The notes: generated by a model from the sequence alone, not told the origin. A DNA stretch of 64,000 nucleotides from Lacticaseibacillus chiayiensis (GCF_004123795.1 NZ_MSSM01000015.1:1-64000), one strand, 5' to 3'; shown: positions 1-8,313, numbered from the stretch's first letter. A program made the numbers and translations.

Positions 1-222
1 GGAAAGTTTCTGGAGTCAATTTAAGACTGAGGAGTTGGCGTTCAAACACCCACTATCTGAGATTGAACTTATCGCCATCATCAAGAAGTACATCAATTGG
101 CATAATAAGGAAAGACGCCAATTAGCATTAAACGGCATGACCCCGGAAGAATATCGGAATCATGCCGTTCAAGAAAGTGCATAAGCCTTTAATTATTTGA
201 CTGTCTACTTGACGCGGAGCCG
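1..222 (+). mobile_element. Right end of an IS3-family (IS150-like) insertion sequence
   Basis: The transposase tail is followed by a short non-coding end whose TGTCTACTTGACG-type sequence resembles IS150-group terminal repeats. The exact boundary and any target duplication cannot be fixed because the left end is outside the window. Confidence 0.6.
2..184 (+). CDS. IS3-family transposase OrfB, C-terminal fragment
   Basis: The open frame entering from the left edge ends in a DDE integrase tail typical of the IS3 family (IS150 group). It has an ESFWSQFKTEEL-like block near the catalytic Glu, then YINWHNKERRQ and the closing NGMTPEEYRNHA motif. Only the last 60 codons lie in the window, so whether the element is complete cannot be told. 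The stop at 182-184 is followed by a stretch (about 193-222) that could be the terminal inverted repeat. The element sits about 265 bp upstream of the nrdD start. Recognition rests on motif order. Confidence 0.88.
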   Translation, partial: ESFWSQFKTEELAFKHPLSEIELIAIIKKYINWHNKERRQLALNGMTPEEYRNHAVQESA

Positions 223-353
223 CGCCTGACGTCATTGCGCTGATCGGTCGTCTTTTTTGATTGCGTTTGAGAACCGCAAGCATGCAAAATTGTTATGATT
301 TGAGACGAAGATGGCGTTATTTCAAAAATCAATCGTTAACAATCAAATGATGC

Positions 354-420
354 AAAACCACTATATCATGTATAGTGTAAAACGATTACCCACAAAGTTT
401 AGTGGTTTTTGCTTTCTTTT
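354..420 (+). promoter_or_regulatory. Nested hairpins upstream of nrdD (terminator-like or operator)
   Basis: A perfect 10-bp inverted repeat pairs 354-363 (AAAACCACTA) with 400-409 (TAGTGGTTTT) and is followed by a pyrimidine/T-rich stretch. Inside it, 359-377 is a separate palindrome (CACTATA-N5-TATAGTG) that shares bases with the outer arm, so the two structures exclude each other. It could be the terminator of the upstream transcript, an operator such as an NrdR-type site, or a switch. The region 223-353 holds nothing else I can name. Confidence 0.45.
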
Positions 421-447
421 GAAGAAAAATCCTGTATACTGTATATA
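419..447 (+). promoter_or_regulatory. Likely nrdD promoter
   Basis: TTGAAG (419-424) and TATATA (442-447) are separated by 17 bp and lie about 40 bp before the nrdD start. The -10 region lies in an AT-rich partial palindrome that weakly resembles an NrdR box, but the match is too poor to call an operator. Confidence 0.5.
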
Positions 448-488
448 TTGATACAAATGGAACAGGTCAGTGTACTGGGGGATTAGCC

Positions 489-2672
489 ATGATTGAATTT
501 TATACACAAATCAAGAAACGAGACGGGCGCATCGTTGATTTTGATGCGAGCAAGATCAGCACCGCGATTACAAAGGCGGCGGAGAGCGTGGCGGAGCTGT
601 CACCCAGTGATGTGCTGACGATTGATCACTTGACGGATACGGTGACGGCTAAGATTCGCGATCGCTATCATGATGATGTCGAGATCGCCGAAGTTCAGAC
701 GGTCGTGGAGCAGACGCTGATTGCGGCCGAGAAGTACGACTGGGCCGAGGCGTACACACAATATCGGCTGAAGCGGGATTTGGCGCGTAAGCAGAAGCAA
801 GACGTCAATTATAATGTGGCCAAGCTGGTGAATCGCGACAAGAGCGTGGTGAACGAGAATGCTAACAAGGACAGCCGCGTGTTCTCGACCCAGCGTGATC
901 TCACTGCGGGCGCTGTTGCCAAGGCAGTTGGTCTGAAAATGTTGCCGCCAGCAGTGGCCAATGCCCATTTGCGTGGTGATATTCATTGGCATGATCTTGA
1001 TTACACCCCGTTTATGGCAGAAACCAACTGCTGCTTAATTGATTTTGACTACATGTTGAATCATGGCTTTTGCATCGGTAACGCTGAAGTAGAGCCAGCC
1101 CACTCAATTCAGGTGGCAGTGACCCAGATGACCCAGATTATCGCGAATGTGGCTTCTAGCCAATACGGCGGCTGCTCCAGTGATCGTACGGATCAGGTGC
1201 TGGCACCGTTTGCCGAGAAAAATTATCAGAAGCATCTGAACGAATTCCGTGATGTGATTGATGATCCCGACCAATTAAAAGCGTTGGCTGTGAAGCAGAC
1301 CAAGAAGGATATTTATGATGCCTTGCAAACATTGGAATATCAGGTTAATACCCTTTATTCGACGCAAGGACAGACACCTTTTGTCACGGTTGGCTTTGGT
1401 TTGGGCACCAGTTGGATCGAACGGGAAATTCAAAAAGATATTCTGAAAATTCGGATTCTCGGCCTCGGTAAAGAGCGGCGGACCGCAATTTTCCCGAAAC
1501 TGGTCTTCACGTTGAAGCGCGGATTGAACCTTAACCCCGAAGATCCCAACTATGATATCAAGCAGCTGGCCATCGAATGTGCCACCAAGCGGATGTACCC
1601 GGACGTGGTTTCGTACGATACGATCAAGCGACTGACCGGTTCGTTCAAAGCGCCAATGGGTTGCCGCAGCTTTTTGCAAGGCTGGACCGATCCTAAGACA
1701 GGCAAAGAAGTCAACGCCGGACGGATGAACCTTGGGGTGATCACGGTTAATTTGCCGCGGATTGCGATGGAGTCAAAAGGCGACAAAGACAAGTTCTGGA
1801 AGATTTTTGAAGAACGGATGCGCATCTGCAAGGAAGGCCTCCTGTATAAGATCGAGCGCACTAAACAGGCTACTCCGGAAAGTGCGCCGATTCTCTACAA
1901 GTACGGTGCATTTGGCAAGCGTTTAGCGGACACGGACAGCGTCGATGAGTTATTCAAAAACGGCCGCGCCACGGTGTCACTGGGCTATATCGGCTTATAT
2001 GAAGTCGGCACCGTTTTCTATGGCTCGGCATGGGAAAAGAATCCCGAGGCCAAGGCGTTTTCCGTTTCGATTGTCAAGGCGTTGGACGATCACTGCAAAG
2101 CTTGGGAAAAACAGTACGGCTATCATTTCTCCGTTTACGGGACGCCGAGTGAATCGCTGACCGATACTTTTTGCCGCGATGATACCAAGAAATTCGGGAT
2201 CGTCAAAGACATTACGGACAAGGAATATTACACCAACAGTTTCCATTATGATGTCCGCAAATCACCGACCCCGTTTGAAAAACTCGATTTCGAGAAGGAT
2301 TATCCGCAATACAGTGCTGGTGGCTTCATCCATTATTGTGAATATCCGAATCTGAAGCAGAATCCGAAAGCACTGGAAGCAGTTTGGGACTATGCTTACG
2401 ATAAGATCGGTTATCTTGGCACGAACACACCGATCGATCAATGCTTCAAGTGCGGCTTCAAAGGTGAATTCACGGCGACAGCGAAAGGTTATGAATGCCC
2501 GGAATGCGGCAACCACGATCCAGCAACTTGTGACGTGGTCAAACGGCTCTGCGGTTACCTCGGCAATCCGAACAAGCGGCCGATGGTTCATGGGCGTCAA
2601 GAGGAAATTATTCACCGGAAGAAGCACATCACGTTTAGCTTGAATCAGGTGGCTAATCGGCGGGATAAGTAA
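489..2672 (+). CDS. nrdD: Anaerobic ribonucleoside-triphosphate reductase (class III)
   Basis: NrdD reduces ribonucleoside triphosphates to deoxyribonucleotides without oxygen, using a glycyl radical and formate. The 727-aa product has an N-terminal ATP-cone (about residues 8-95, opening IKKRDGRIVDFDASKI), the large catalytic barrel, a C-terminal zinc site (Cys652, 655, 670, 673) and the glycyl-radical segment CGYLGNPN with the radical Gly near residue 689. The length is normal for the family. The ATG follows a GGGGGATT Shine-Dalgarno. The activating radical-SAM enzyme NrdG is usually the next gene in lactobacilli, but here a terminator and a convergent regulator follow, so the activase must be encoded elsewhere. 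Confidence 0.97.
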   Translation: MIEFYTQIKKRDGRIVDFDASKISTAITKAAESVAELSPSDVLTIDHLTDTVTAKIRDRYHDDVEIAEVQTVVEQTLIAAEKYDWAEAYTQYRLKRDLARKQKQDVNYNVAKLVNRDKSVVNENANKDSRVFSTQRDLTAGAVAKAVGLKMLPPAVANAHLRGDIHWHDLDYTPFMAETNCCLIDFDYMLNHGFCIGNAEVEPAHSIQVAVTQMTQIIANVASSQYGGCSSDRTDQVLAPFAEKNYQKHLNEFRDVIDDPDQLKALAVKQTKKDIYDALQTLEYQVNTLYSTQGQTPFVTVGFGLGTSWIEREIQKDILKIRILGLGKERRTAIFPKLVFTLKRGLNLNPEDPNYDIKQLAIECATKRMYPDVVSYDTIKRLTGSFKAPMGCRSFLQGWTDPKTGKEVNAGRMNLGVITVNLPRIAMESKGDKDKFWKIFEERMRICKEGLLYKIERTKQATPESAPILYKYGAFGKRLADTDSVDELFKNGRATVSLGYIGLYEVGTVFYGSAWEKNPEAKAFSVSIVKALDDHCKAWEKQYGYHFSVYGTPSESLTDTFCRDDTKKFGIVKDITDKEYYTNSFHYDVRKSPTPFEKLDFEKDYPQYSAGGFIHYCEYPNLKQNPKALEAVWDYAYDKIGYLGTNTPIDQCFKCGFKGEFTATAKGYECPECGNHDPATCDVVKRLCGYLGNPNKRPMVHGRQEEIIHRKKHITFSLNQVANRRDK

Positions 2673-2686
2673 AATAGTATGATGTT

Positions 2687-2718
2687 AAAAGGCGATCGTT
2701 TTTGTAGATCGCCTTTTT
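2687..2718 (+). terminator. nrdD terminator
   Basis: An 11-bp stem (AAAAGGCGATC / GATCGCCTTTT) followed by T residues ends the nrdD transcript. It is nearly symmetric and may also serve the convergent regulator gene. Confidence 0.88.
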
Positions 2719-2777
2719 ATGATGGCTGGAAATAAAGCCTCGTTTCACATGGACGACAACAGAGAAGGGTTCCTGAT

Positions 2778-3395
2778 TTACTTGGCATGCTGGTGTTGCG
2801 GCCAAATCGGCTTCGTCAAGATCACCATGAATAGACCGCCAACAATCGTCAAAATGATATCAGGGCTAATTCCGCGATACCAGACAATGGCCAGCCCGGC
2901 GATTAAAAATATCAACCCGAGTATGCTGAAGCTAAGTGCAGTCAGTCGGCGGGATAAGACAGACCAGTCGGCGAAAATATCAACTGACTTGGGCGTGATG
3001 AAATGTGCCCATACTAATGTGATCCCCACGAATAGCCACCAGATGACTTGGCTCAGCCACTGTGGGTAAAAGCCGAAAAGCGTCGTGGCGGCCATGCCGA
3101 TCATGATAGCAAAAATAGTAGTCAAAACTGCCATCACGGTCTGCCAGCGATTCACCGTACTGTCTTTGATCAGCTTCTTTTTTAACTGCGGATTATCCAG
3201 AATAAGATGATCGAGGGATACATCGAAAATGCGAGCAATGAGGGTGACCATCTCCAAGTCAGGCAGGTTACGTCCATTTTCCCAGTTAGAGACGGTGTGG
3301 CGTGAAACGTTGAGTTGTTGCGCCAGTTCAGCTTGGGTCATGCGATGAGCTGTGCGGATTTGTTGAAGTTGTTTTGAAAAGTTCAAGTTATTCAC
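2778..3395 (-). CDS. XRE-family regulator with C-terminal membrane domain
   Basis: The 205-aa protein starts with a Cro/C1-type helix-turn-helix (residues about 9-62, with TQAELAQQLNVSRHTVSNWENGR) and continues into about four predicted membrane helices (about 85-108, 112-132, 147-167, 172-195). This is the architecture of membrane-tethered XRE regulators, which probably respond to envelope state. It begins with ATG after a GAGGTGA-type ribosome site. It is convergent with nrdD and transcribed in the same direction as the bacteriocin island upstream, but 187 bp separate it from that island. Its target is unknown; control of the bacteriocin genes is possible but unsupported. Confidence 0.85.
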   Translation of the reverse strand: MNNLNFSKQLQQIRTAHRMTQAELAQQLNVSRHTVSNWENGRNLPDLEMVTLIARIFDVSLDHLILDNPQLKKKLIKDSTVNRWQTVMAVLTTIFAIMIGMAATTLFGFYPQWLSQVIWWLFVGITLVWAHFITPKSVDIFADWSVLSRRLTALSFSILGLIFLIAGLAIVWYRGISPDIILTIVGGLFMVILTKPIWPQHQHAK

Positions 3396-3582
3396 CTCGC
3401 TTGGTCTGATTGTGGCAGAGGTGACTGAAAATCACAAGGCAGACCGGCGTCTTCGGGTGCTCGTTATTCGAGACAAGTGATTATTGCCCGGGAAATGCTG
3501 TTTCAGGCAATATAAAAATGGCTCACGAAAAATTGTGAAAACCACAACTCTACACGCCGACTAGCCTTATTGAAGATTCTTC

Positions 3583-3867
3583 TTAAAGGCTCGCTCCCCA
3601 AAGATTGTTGCCAAGTTGTTTGAAAGAAAAGACCTTATCCCAAAGTCCTTTCTCTGTCTCGTTAAACGCAAAGCTATCAGATAATTTGATACTAGGTGCC
3701 ATGTTGAAAAATGTTTGCAGGGTGCCGGTAAAAGCAATTCCTTCGCTTTTGATCAAGTCCTTCAAGGTTTGCTGGACATAACGCGCAGTTTCAGAATTAG
3801 GGTGGGATGCTGCCAGCGCGTTATTGAGATTTTGCATTGCGTGAACTACTTCGTCCTTTGATACCAT
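3583..3867 (-). CDS. Bacteriocin immunity-like protein
   Basis: This 94-aa cytosolic-looking protein has the size and helical pattern of the enterocin A-type immunity family: a charged N-terminal helix, then LNNALAASHP, a middle amphipathic helix, and a hydrophobic C-terminal part. Such proteins protect the producer by binding the bacteriocin-occupied mannose-PTS receptor. It is the last gene of the minus-strand island, 60 bp beyond the remains of the exporter gene, and has an AAGGGGAAAC ribosome site. It is more divergent than the immunity protein at 6564-6860, and I cannot tell which peptide it guards. The family assignment is a moderate-confidence judgement from context and shape. Confidence 0.6.
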   Translation of the reverse strand: MVSKDEVVHAMQNLNNALAASHPNSETARYVQQTLKDLIKSEGIAFTGTLQTFFNMAPSIKLSDSFAFNETEKGLWDKVFSFKQLGNNLWGASL

Positions 3868-3927
3868 AATTTGTTTCCCCTTTATTGTTCTTATATTGAT
3901 TTGTCCCCAACACCGGCGAGCATCAGT

Positions 3928-5026
3928 TTATTTGATATCTATCAATGGCGTCGTACTCATTTCCGTTTTTTGCTTCGGCATTTCTGAAGTCGATATCATT
4001 GTTTCCTGATTCAATCGATCAAAAGGACGCTGAAAGGCAAAGACAATGACCAAATAACATAGAACAGCAATAAGGGAAATCAAAAACAGCGTGCCATTTT
4101 GGATGCCTAAGACAATACCAGAACTAAGACAAGCCATACATCCAAAAAGAGGGTTATCATTGTATGGGCCAGTGCATCAATAATTTTGTTGGCGTCAGAA
4201 AACCGTGAAATGATTTCGCCAGTGCGGCGAGTGGCAAAGACATCGGCAACTCATACAAATGCCTAATGTAGCCTAATATGACATCGATGGCGAGTCGTTG
4301 TCCTAAAACTGCCATTAAAAAGTTCTGACCGTAAGTCAATATTGTTTGTAACAAATAAGCCAGTAGAAGCCCCGTAGCAATTATACCCATAGTGGTTCGC
4401 ATGGCGTTTGGAATATACGTGTCAATGATAGACTGTAAAAAGTATGAACCAACAATGCTGATCACGGTGATTAGCGCAGCGGCAATGATGATGTTTGCAA
4501 TGATCCGCTTTTGTCTTGCTAAGAGTGGCAGAAAGTCAAATAAACCATTCTTACGCTCCTTTTGAGGCTGATAAGCGGGCTTTGGGGCAATGAAGATAGC
4601 TACACCGGTCCACTCTTCTTCAAAACGTTTCCGAGACAGCCAGGTCATGCCCACCGACGGATCAGGATCCCCTATTAAAATGCGCGACTTGGTTGCTTTG
4701 AAAACGACGTAATAGTGAAGCAATTCCCCGTTCTTTAACGCGTGTGCAATAAACGGATAAGGCACGTCCTTAAGGTTGAACAAGTTCATGTCTGTTTTGA
4801 TCGGACTGGTCTCAAAGTTTAAACTCTCTGCGGCACGAACGATGCCCAATGCCGTCGTTCCTACCTGATCTGTTTTTGCTAATTGTCTTAATCGGGCGAG
4901 CGAGTAATCTGACTTGTTGTATCTTAGTAACATATTGAGCGCGGCAACGCCGCAGTCACGTTCATCAATCTGTGGTGAGTAGTATCGTTTGTAACGTCTG
5001 GCTAATCCATACTTAATATTGAACAT
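3928..5026 (-). pseudogene. Broken peptidase C39 bacteriocin ABC exporter (LagD/ComA type)
   Basis: The intact gene would make a ~700-aa peptidase-containing ABC transporter that removes double-glycine leaders and exports bacteriocins. What remains reads from ATG 5026 (AAGGGAAA ribosome site; a TTG at 5065 is less likely). It contains a full C39 peptidase domain with catalytic Cys25 in ERDCGVAALN and the LLHYYVV histidine region, then the first membrane helices. Near 4220 the frame shifts: the expected FATRRTGEIISRF continues in another frame. It shifts again near 4110-4137 before SGIVLGIQNG, and the sequence ends shortly after RLNQETM. The whole ATP-binding domain is missing. A truncated peptidase could still be made, but the exporter cannot work. 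The gene follows the rhomboid gene by about 40 bp. Confidence 0.85.
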
Positions 5027-5065
5027 AGAGTTTCCCTTGATTTTTAAAGCAGCAGTGTCAGTCAA

Positions 5066-5752
5066 TTAGTTGATCGGTTTAGATCTAAAAAACGAAATCT
5101 TTTTCCAATTTCTTAGGATCAAAATTATGAATGTGCAAAGAATACCGGCAATGAAACCACACAAATGCCCAATTTGTGTCATGATCTCAGCGTCTGAAGC
5201 ACTTGCATTAGGAACAAGTCCGAAAATGAAATACCAAAAGACTACAAACAAAATAATTTTTGAAATTAAAGAAAATCTTGGCTTTTTTATTAAAAATGCT
5301 AATACAACCAACGGAAATAAGGCATATACCGACAGTGATGCACCGTTAAACGTATAAACATAGAGGCCGATTCCAAAAGATGTTTGAATGTATCCCCCAA
5401 ACACAAAACAAAATAGAAGGGTCGCAATCCAACTAGAGACAAAAAAGCTGGTTACAAGTGCCATGCTTCCGATCTTCCATTCTATGAAAGGGCCCAAAAC
5501 AATAATCGGAAGAATGTTTATCAATAGATGGTTCAATTCTGCGTGATAAATTGAGCCTGTTACGATATACCAAAGCTCCCCTCGTAGAATTGAGGGTATA
5601 TTTCCGACAAAGTTAGAAGATGGAATTAAGAATGTATTTGTCAAAATGAGAAATAACCAATAGAAGAATAGAAGCGTGCAGCAAATAAAGAGAGTTCCTT
5701 TGGCTGCAAAAAATATTGAAAGTAAATTGGCCTTCTTCAACTTCAAAAGCAT
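5066..5752 (-). CDS. Rhomboid-family intramembrane protease
   Basis: A 228-aa polytopic membrane protein with about six or seven helices. The rhomboid signatures are visible in order: WYIVTGSIYHAELNHLLIN (the conserved W...H...HLL.N loop/TM2), GASLSVYAL with the candidate nucleophile Ser in TM4, and IGHLCGFIAG with the catalytic His in TM6. Rhomboids cut substrates inside or next to membrane helices. The gene lies between the double-glycine peptide gene and the broken exporter, starts with ATG after AGAAAGAGG, and is clearly AT-richer than its chromosomal neighbours. A role in processing or in protection from bacteriocin is inference. The usual GxSG is GASL here, so activity should not be assumed. 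Confidence 0.75.
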   Translation of the reverse strand: MLLKLKKANLLSIFFAAKGTLFICCTLLFFYWLFLILTNTFLIPSSNFVGNIPSILRGELWYIVTGSIYHAELNHLLINILPIIVLGPFIEWKIGSMALVTSFFVSSWIATLLFCFVFGGYIQTSFGIGLYVYTFNGASLSVYALFPLVVLAFLIKKPRFSLISKIILFVVFWYFIFGLVPNASASDAEIMTQIGHLCGFIAGILCTFIILILRNWKKISFFRSKPIN

Positions 5753-5822
5753 ATGTTTAAACCTCTTTCTCTTTTAGGCACTGTTGCGATGTTGACGACA
5801 AATGATTAACGCGAAAGTTGTC

Positions 5823-5853
5823 AAAAAGACGGATTTAATGAAATCCGCCTTTT
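5823..5853 (-). terminator. Terminator between the double-glycine peptide gene and the rhomboid gene
   Basis: A 10-11 bp stem around GGCGGATTT / AAATCCGTC with a four-base loop, followed on the minus strand by five T residues. It splits the island into a peptide unit and a rhomboid/exporter unit. Confidence 0.75.
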
Positions 5854-5906
5854 CGAAACGCGTAGATTTTATTTTCCCCAAATTGTAACTTTTCGACACT
5901 TGGATC

Positions 5907-6131
5907 TTAGTTTATTGCGTAATGGCGACCAGTACGACGGGATTTTCTTGGACCAGAGTGATAGGTTGGACCTTTCGGGCTAGGAAGATCTGAGATTTTA
6001 AATGTAAACCCGATACCTCCGCCACCAGCACCGAGGCTGGTAGGAGTTCGGCCGCCCCCTGTAGTCAACTGAAGTTCATCGTTGGTAAGGGCGGTAGCGT
6101 TTCCAAAATCATTCACTTTAGCTTTATACAT
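5907..6131 (-). CDS. Double-glycine-leader bacteriocin-like peptide
   Basis: The 74-aa precursor has a 26-residue leader ending LTNDELQLTTGG, a clear double-glycine cleavage site for C39 exporters. The predicted 48-residue mature peptide is Gly/Pro-rich at first (GAGGGGIGF) and strongly basic near its end (GPRKSRRTGRHYAIN). It has no Cys and no YGNG box, so it is not class IIa. I do not recognise a named bacteriocin. It could be a class IIb/IId bacteriocin or an induction-type peptide. It begins with ATG after AACGGAGATTTCGT and is the last gene before a terminator. Its cognate exporter in this locus is broken. Confidence 0.7.
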   Translation of the reverse strand: MYKAKVNDFGNATALTNDELQLTTGGGRTPTSLGAGGGGIGFTFKISDLPSPKGPTYHSGPRKSRRTGRHYAIN

Positions 6132-6174
6132 ACGAAATCTCCGTTCTTTTCAGTAATAACAGACATAAGTATAT

Positions 6175-6378
6175 CTAAATATCCTGAAGGATCGGTTTAA
6201 CAATGGGAATCGGGTATCTTTTACCATGTTTGGGATGCTCAACTGGTGGAGTGCGAATCAAATTTGACTTTTTTGATGCTTGTGCAGCATTAATAAGGTC
6301 TTCGTTAGTGCCGCTGTTGATCTTTTCGAGAATGCTCGCATCCAACTTCATGGCGTGAATAGCGTTCGTTGTGTTCAT
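6175..6378 (-). CDS. Unrecognised 67-aa peptide in the bacteriocin island
   Basis: The ATG at 6378 is chosen because GGAGGAAACAAC precedes it; a longer frame from 6450 has no ribosome site. The product starts MNTTNAIHAMKLDASILEK, has a short Ala-rich stretch (LINAAQASKK), and ends in a Pro/His/Lys-rich tail (PPVEHPKHGKRYPIPIVKP). It has neither a double-glycine leader nor an obvious signal peptide. The first part has the hydrophilic helical look of a leader and the tail looks like a proline-rich peptide, so it may be a modified or atypical secreted peptide. Position between an immunity gene and a bacteriocin-like gene is the main clue. No function is claimed. Confidence 0.55.
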   Translation of the reverse strand: MNTTNAIHAMKLDASILEKINSGTNEDLINAAQASKKSNLIRTPPVEHPKHGKRYPIPIVKPILQDI

Positions 6379-6563
6379 GTAGTTGTTTCCTCCATGAGTT
6401 TTCTCTGTTATTGCATAAATAAAGGTGCTATGGAGTGAAAGCGGTACCACTTTTGATTAGTATCCGTTGCAAGTATCTCCTGATGAAATTCATCAGATGG
6501 CTAGGAATATATTGCGGTTTTGATCAGAACGAAAAGCCGCCATTGCAATTTTCAATGTCATAT

Positions 6564-6860
6564 TCAATAGCCATATCTGATATTTGACGGTGAAGAGAGT
6601 TGTCCAATTTTGTCAGATTGTAGCTTGGTCAATGTAACCCTATCTCTTATTAAGACATTAGAGATTTCTAGATTCATACGACTTAAAATAAGTGGGACAG
6701 CGGCTTGTTTTTGAATTAAGGATTCGCGATAACTCCTCAGTACTTGTTGAAGAGACTCGCTTTCTGGATCGTTTTTTAAGTCAAGGAGCAGTTGATCAAT
6801 GATATACGTTGCCTGCTTGGCCCGATCATTACCGCCGGAGTACCATTTTAAAATACCCAT
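6564..6860 (-). CDS. Class IIa bacteriocin immunity protein
   Basis: The 98-aa protein matches the enterocin P/mundticin-type immunity family along its whole length: it opens MGILKWYSGG and has helical blocks QATYIIDQLLLDLKND and VPLILSRMNLEISN, then the characteristic SNIRYGY at the C-terminus. Such proteins act inside the producer cell and shield the mannose-PTS IIC/IID receptor. It follows the bacteriocin structural gene by about 100 bp on the same strand and starts at an ATG behind a GGGGTGAGATT ribosome site. The pairing with the pediocin-like bacteriocin is therefore both contextual and by family. Confidence 0.9.
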   Translation of the reverse strand: MGILKWYSGGNDRAKQATYIIDQLLLDLKNDPESESLQQVLRSYRESLIQKQAAVPLILSRMNLEISNVLIRDRVTLTKLQSDKIGQLSSPSNIRYGY

Positions 6861-6959
6861 AATCTCACCCCATGAACGTTGCGCTTTTAGATGTATGCAA
6901 TCACAGAATCTTGGTCTTTTCGGAAAGAATGTATTAGCGCTGGCCTTTTCAGACCACTA

Positions 6960-7169
6960 TTACTTAATGCCAGAATTCCAATCGGCTTGACCGCCAGTAA
7001 ACCAGTTTGCTGCCATATTGTTTCCGATGCTGTTGATGGCTTCTCCCCAGTTTACGTAGCACTTTTTCTTGGTACAATAAACACCATTACCATAGTATTT
7101 ACCACCACTGCCTCCGGTGATCTTAGAAATTTCAGCGTCTGACAAAGGTGCGATTGTTTCTTTGAGCAT
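6960..7169 (-). CDS. Pediocin-like class IIa bacteriocin precursor
   Basis: The 69-aa precursor has a 20-residue double-glycine leader (ending [11 protein letters not shown]). The mature part begins [12 protein letters not shown] and holds the pediocin box YYGNGV, one Cys pair (VYC...KKC) forming the single N-terminal disulphide, VNWGEA, and an amphipathic helix with [14 protein letters not shown]. The C-terminal half resembles the mundticin/enterocin CRL35 subgroup, but the tail (QADWNSGIK) differs. Class IIa peptides kill Listeria and relatives through the mannose-PTS. A GAGGGGAAAAC ribosome site precedes ATG, and a promoter lies at 7240-7268. The immunity gene follows. Export must use a transporter elsewhere, because the local one is broken. 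Confidence 0.95.
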   Translation of the reverse strand: MLKETIAPLSDAEISKITGGSGGKYYGNGVYCTKKKCYVNWGEAINSIGNNMAANWFTGGQADWNSGIK

Positions 7170-7239
7170 GTTTTCCCCTCATGCAGTTGTGAGATTGGCA
7201 ACAAAAAGTTTTTTAGTGGAAAACGTCTTCCTAAGGACA

Positions 7240-7268
7240 AATTAACAAATGACACGTGATCTTGTCAA
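7240..7268 (-). promoter_or_regulatory. Likely bacteriocin promoter
   Basis: On the minus strand TTGACA (7263-7268) is followed after 17 bp by TTAATT (7240-7245), about 70 bp before the bacteriocin start. No clear pair of peptide-pheromone regulator repeats was seen upstream. Confidence 0.5.
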
Positions 7269-7269
7269 T

Positions 7270-8310
7270 GTTTTTTACTGTTTTTTCGCAAAATAATTGA
7301 ATTATATAATAATTATCATTTCTGAAACAACTAAAATATTGCTCTTTGCATATCTATAAAAATAATCAGTTTATTACATTAAAAATTAATGGCTAAAAAT
7401 TAACAAGCGATGAGCTTGGAATTATAGATCATACTTTCACTCGCATAAACGATCTAGAGCGCCGTTTTCCTACACGCAACACAATAACTAAATTAATGTG
7501 TATTGATTACAATTTAATTGACCTCGGTTAAGCGTCGCAATTGAGATTCTTTGGATCTCCACACTGGGCTATAGTATGATCAGTGAACAAAAAAGCTATA
7601 GGTGGGAAATCTAGTGGGTTTCTTCATTTTAAACACAGACATCTTTTGGAGACACGACGTGCGAGATTTAACAAGAGTTCACATTGCATTCACTGGAAAA
7701 TAACACATGATGACTCGTTGGTAAGCTGTGGCACCCCCTGCTGCATGTGGGGCCTCCCGCTCGATCGACCAACCAATTGAAACGACCCAGGTGATTATTG
7801 CCGGAATGACCAGCAAGCCTCTTGGGGAATCGCTAAGAACCTGGAAGTCAGACTATGCCAGAGACTTCGATCAGCCAATGGTTAATGAGCACCAGTTTTT
7901 AATTTCGTGCCGAAACCAAATCGACAAATGCATCAGCAATTTGATTTAACGTTGCCTTCAGGTTTGCTTACGTATTGGACAATGGTTGGTCAGTTTACAG
8001 ATGTCAGAAATTGCAGACTTCTGTCCGTTTATGTGTGTGAGAAAACTTAGGTCTGACGTGCAAAGTTATCGATGATAGGTTCCTCTGATCGGATGGGCTT
8101 TTGGCAGAATTGTTAAGTTAATTTTAGATAGAATGGCATTGTGAAATAAACAACAAAAATTAACTAAGCACACGATATATACCCCTGTCAAGAACCCTTG
8201 TTTTTACAACCCAAACCATGATATACTCCAGAACGGTGCCAAACCACGGTGAGTTCGTAACGATCGGCGCGTCCAGCGTTCAGAAGGTCGAAGCGGCTCG
8301 CCATTTTTTT
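7270..8310. other. Gene-poor, AT-rich stretch upstream of the bacteriocin
   Basis: No frame here has a convincing start with a ribosome site. Short plus-strand frames at 7583-7780 and 7728-7949 overlap each other and look like decayed coding sequence (for example a stretch reading TDIFWRHDVRDLTRVHIAFTG in a frame with stops). AT content is highest at 7255-7420. It is likely remnant DNA at the edge of an acquired island. Confidence 0.5.
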
Positions 8311-8313
8311 ATT

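Noticed and set aside
600-992. Long minus-strand frame inside nrdD
   Set aside because: Antisense shadow of a strongly conserved gene; no ribosome site and no recognisable product.
2735-2760. parS-like sequence CGTTTCACATGG
   Set aside because: Only the left half resembles the consensus; the right half fails and it lies beside an unrelated gene.
7583-7949. Two overlapping plus-strand frames upstream of the bacteriocin
   Set aside because: No ribosome site, overlapping each other, no family resemblance; treated as decayed sequence.
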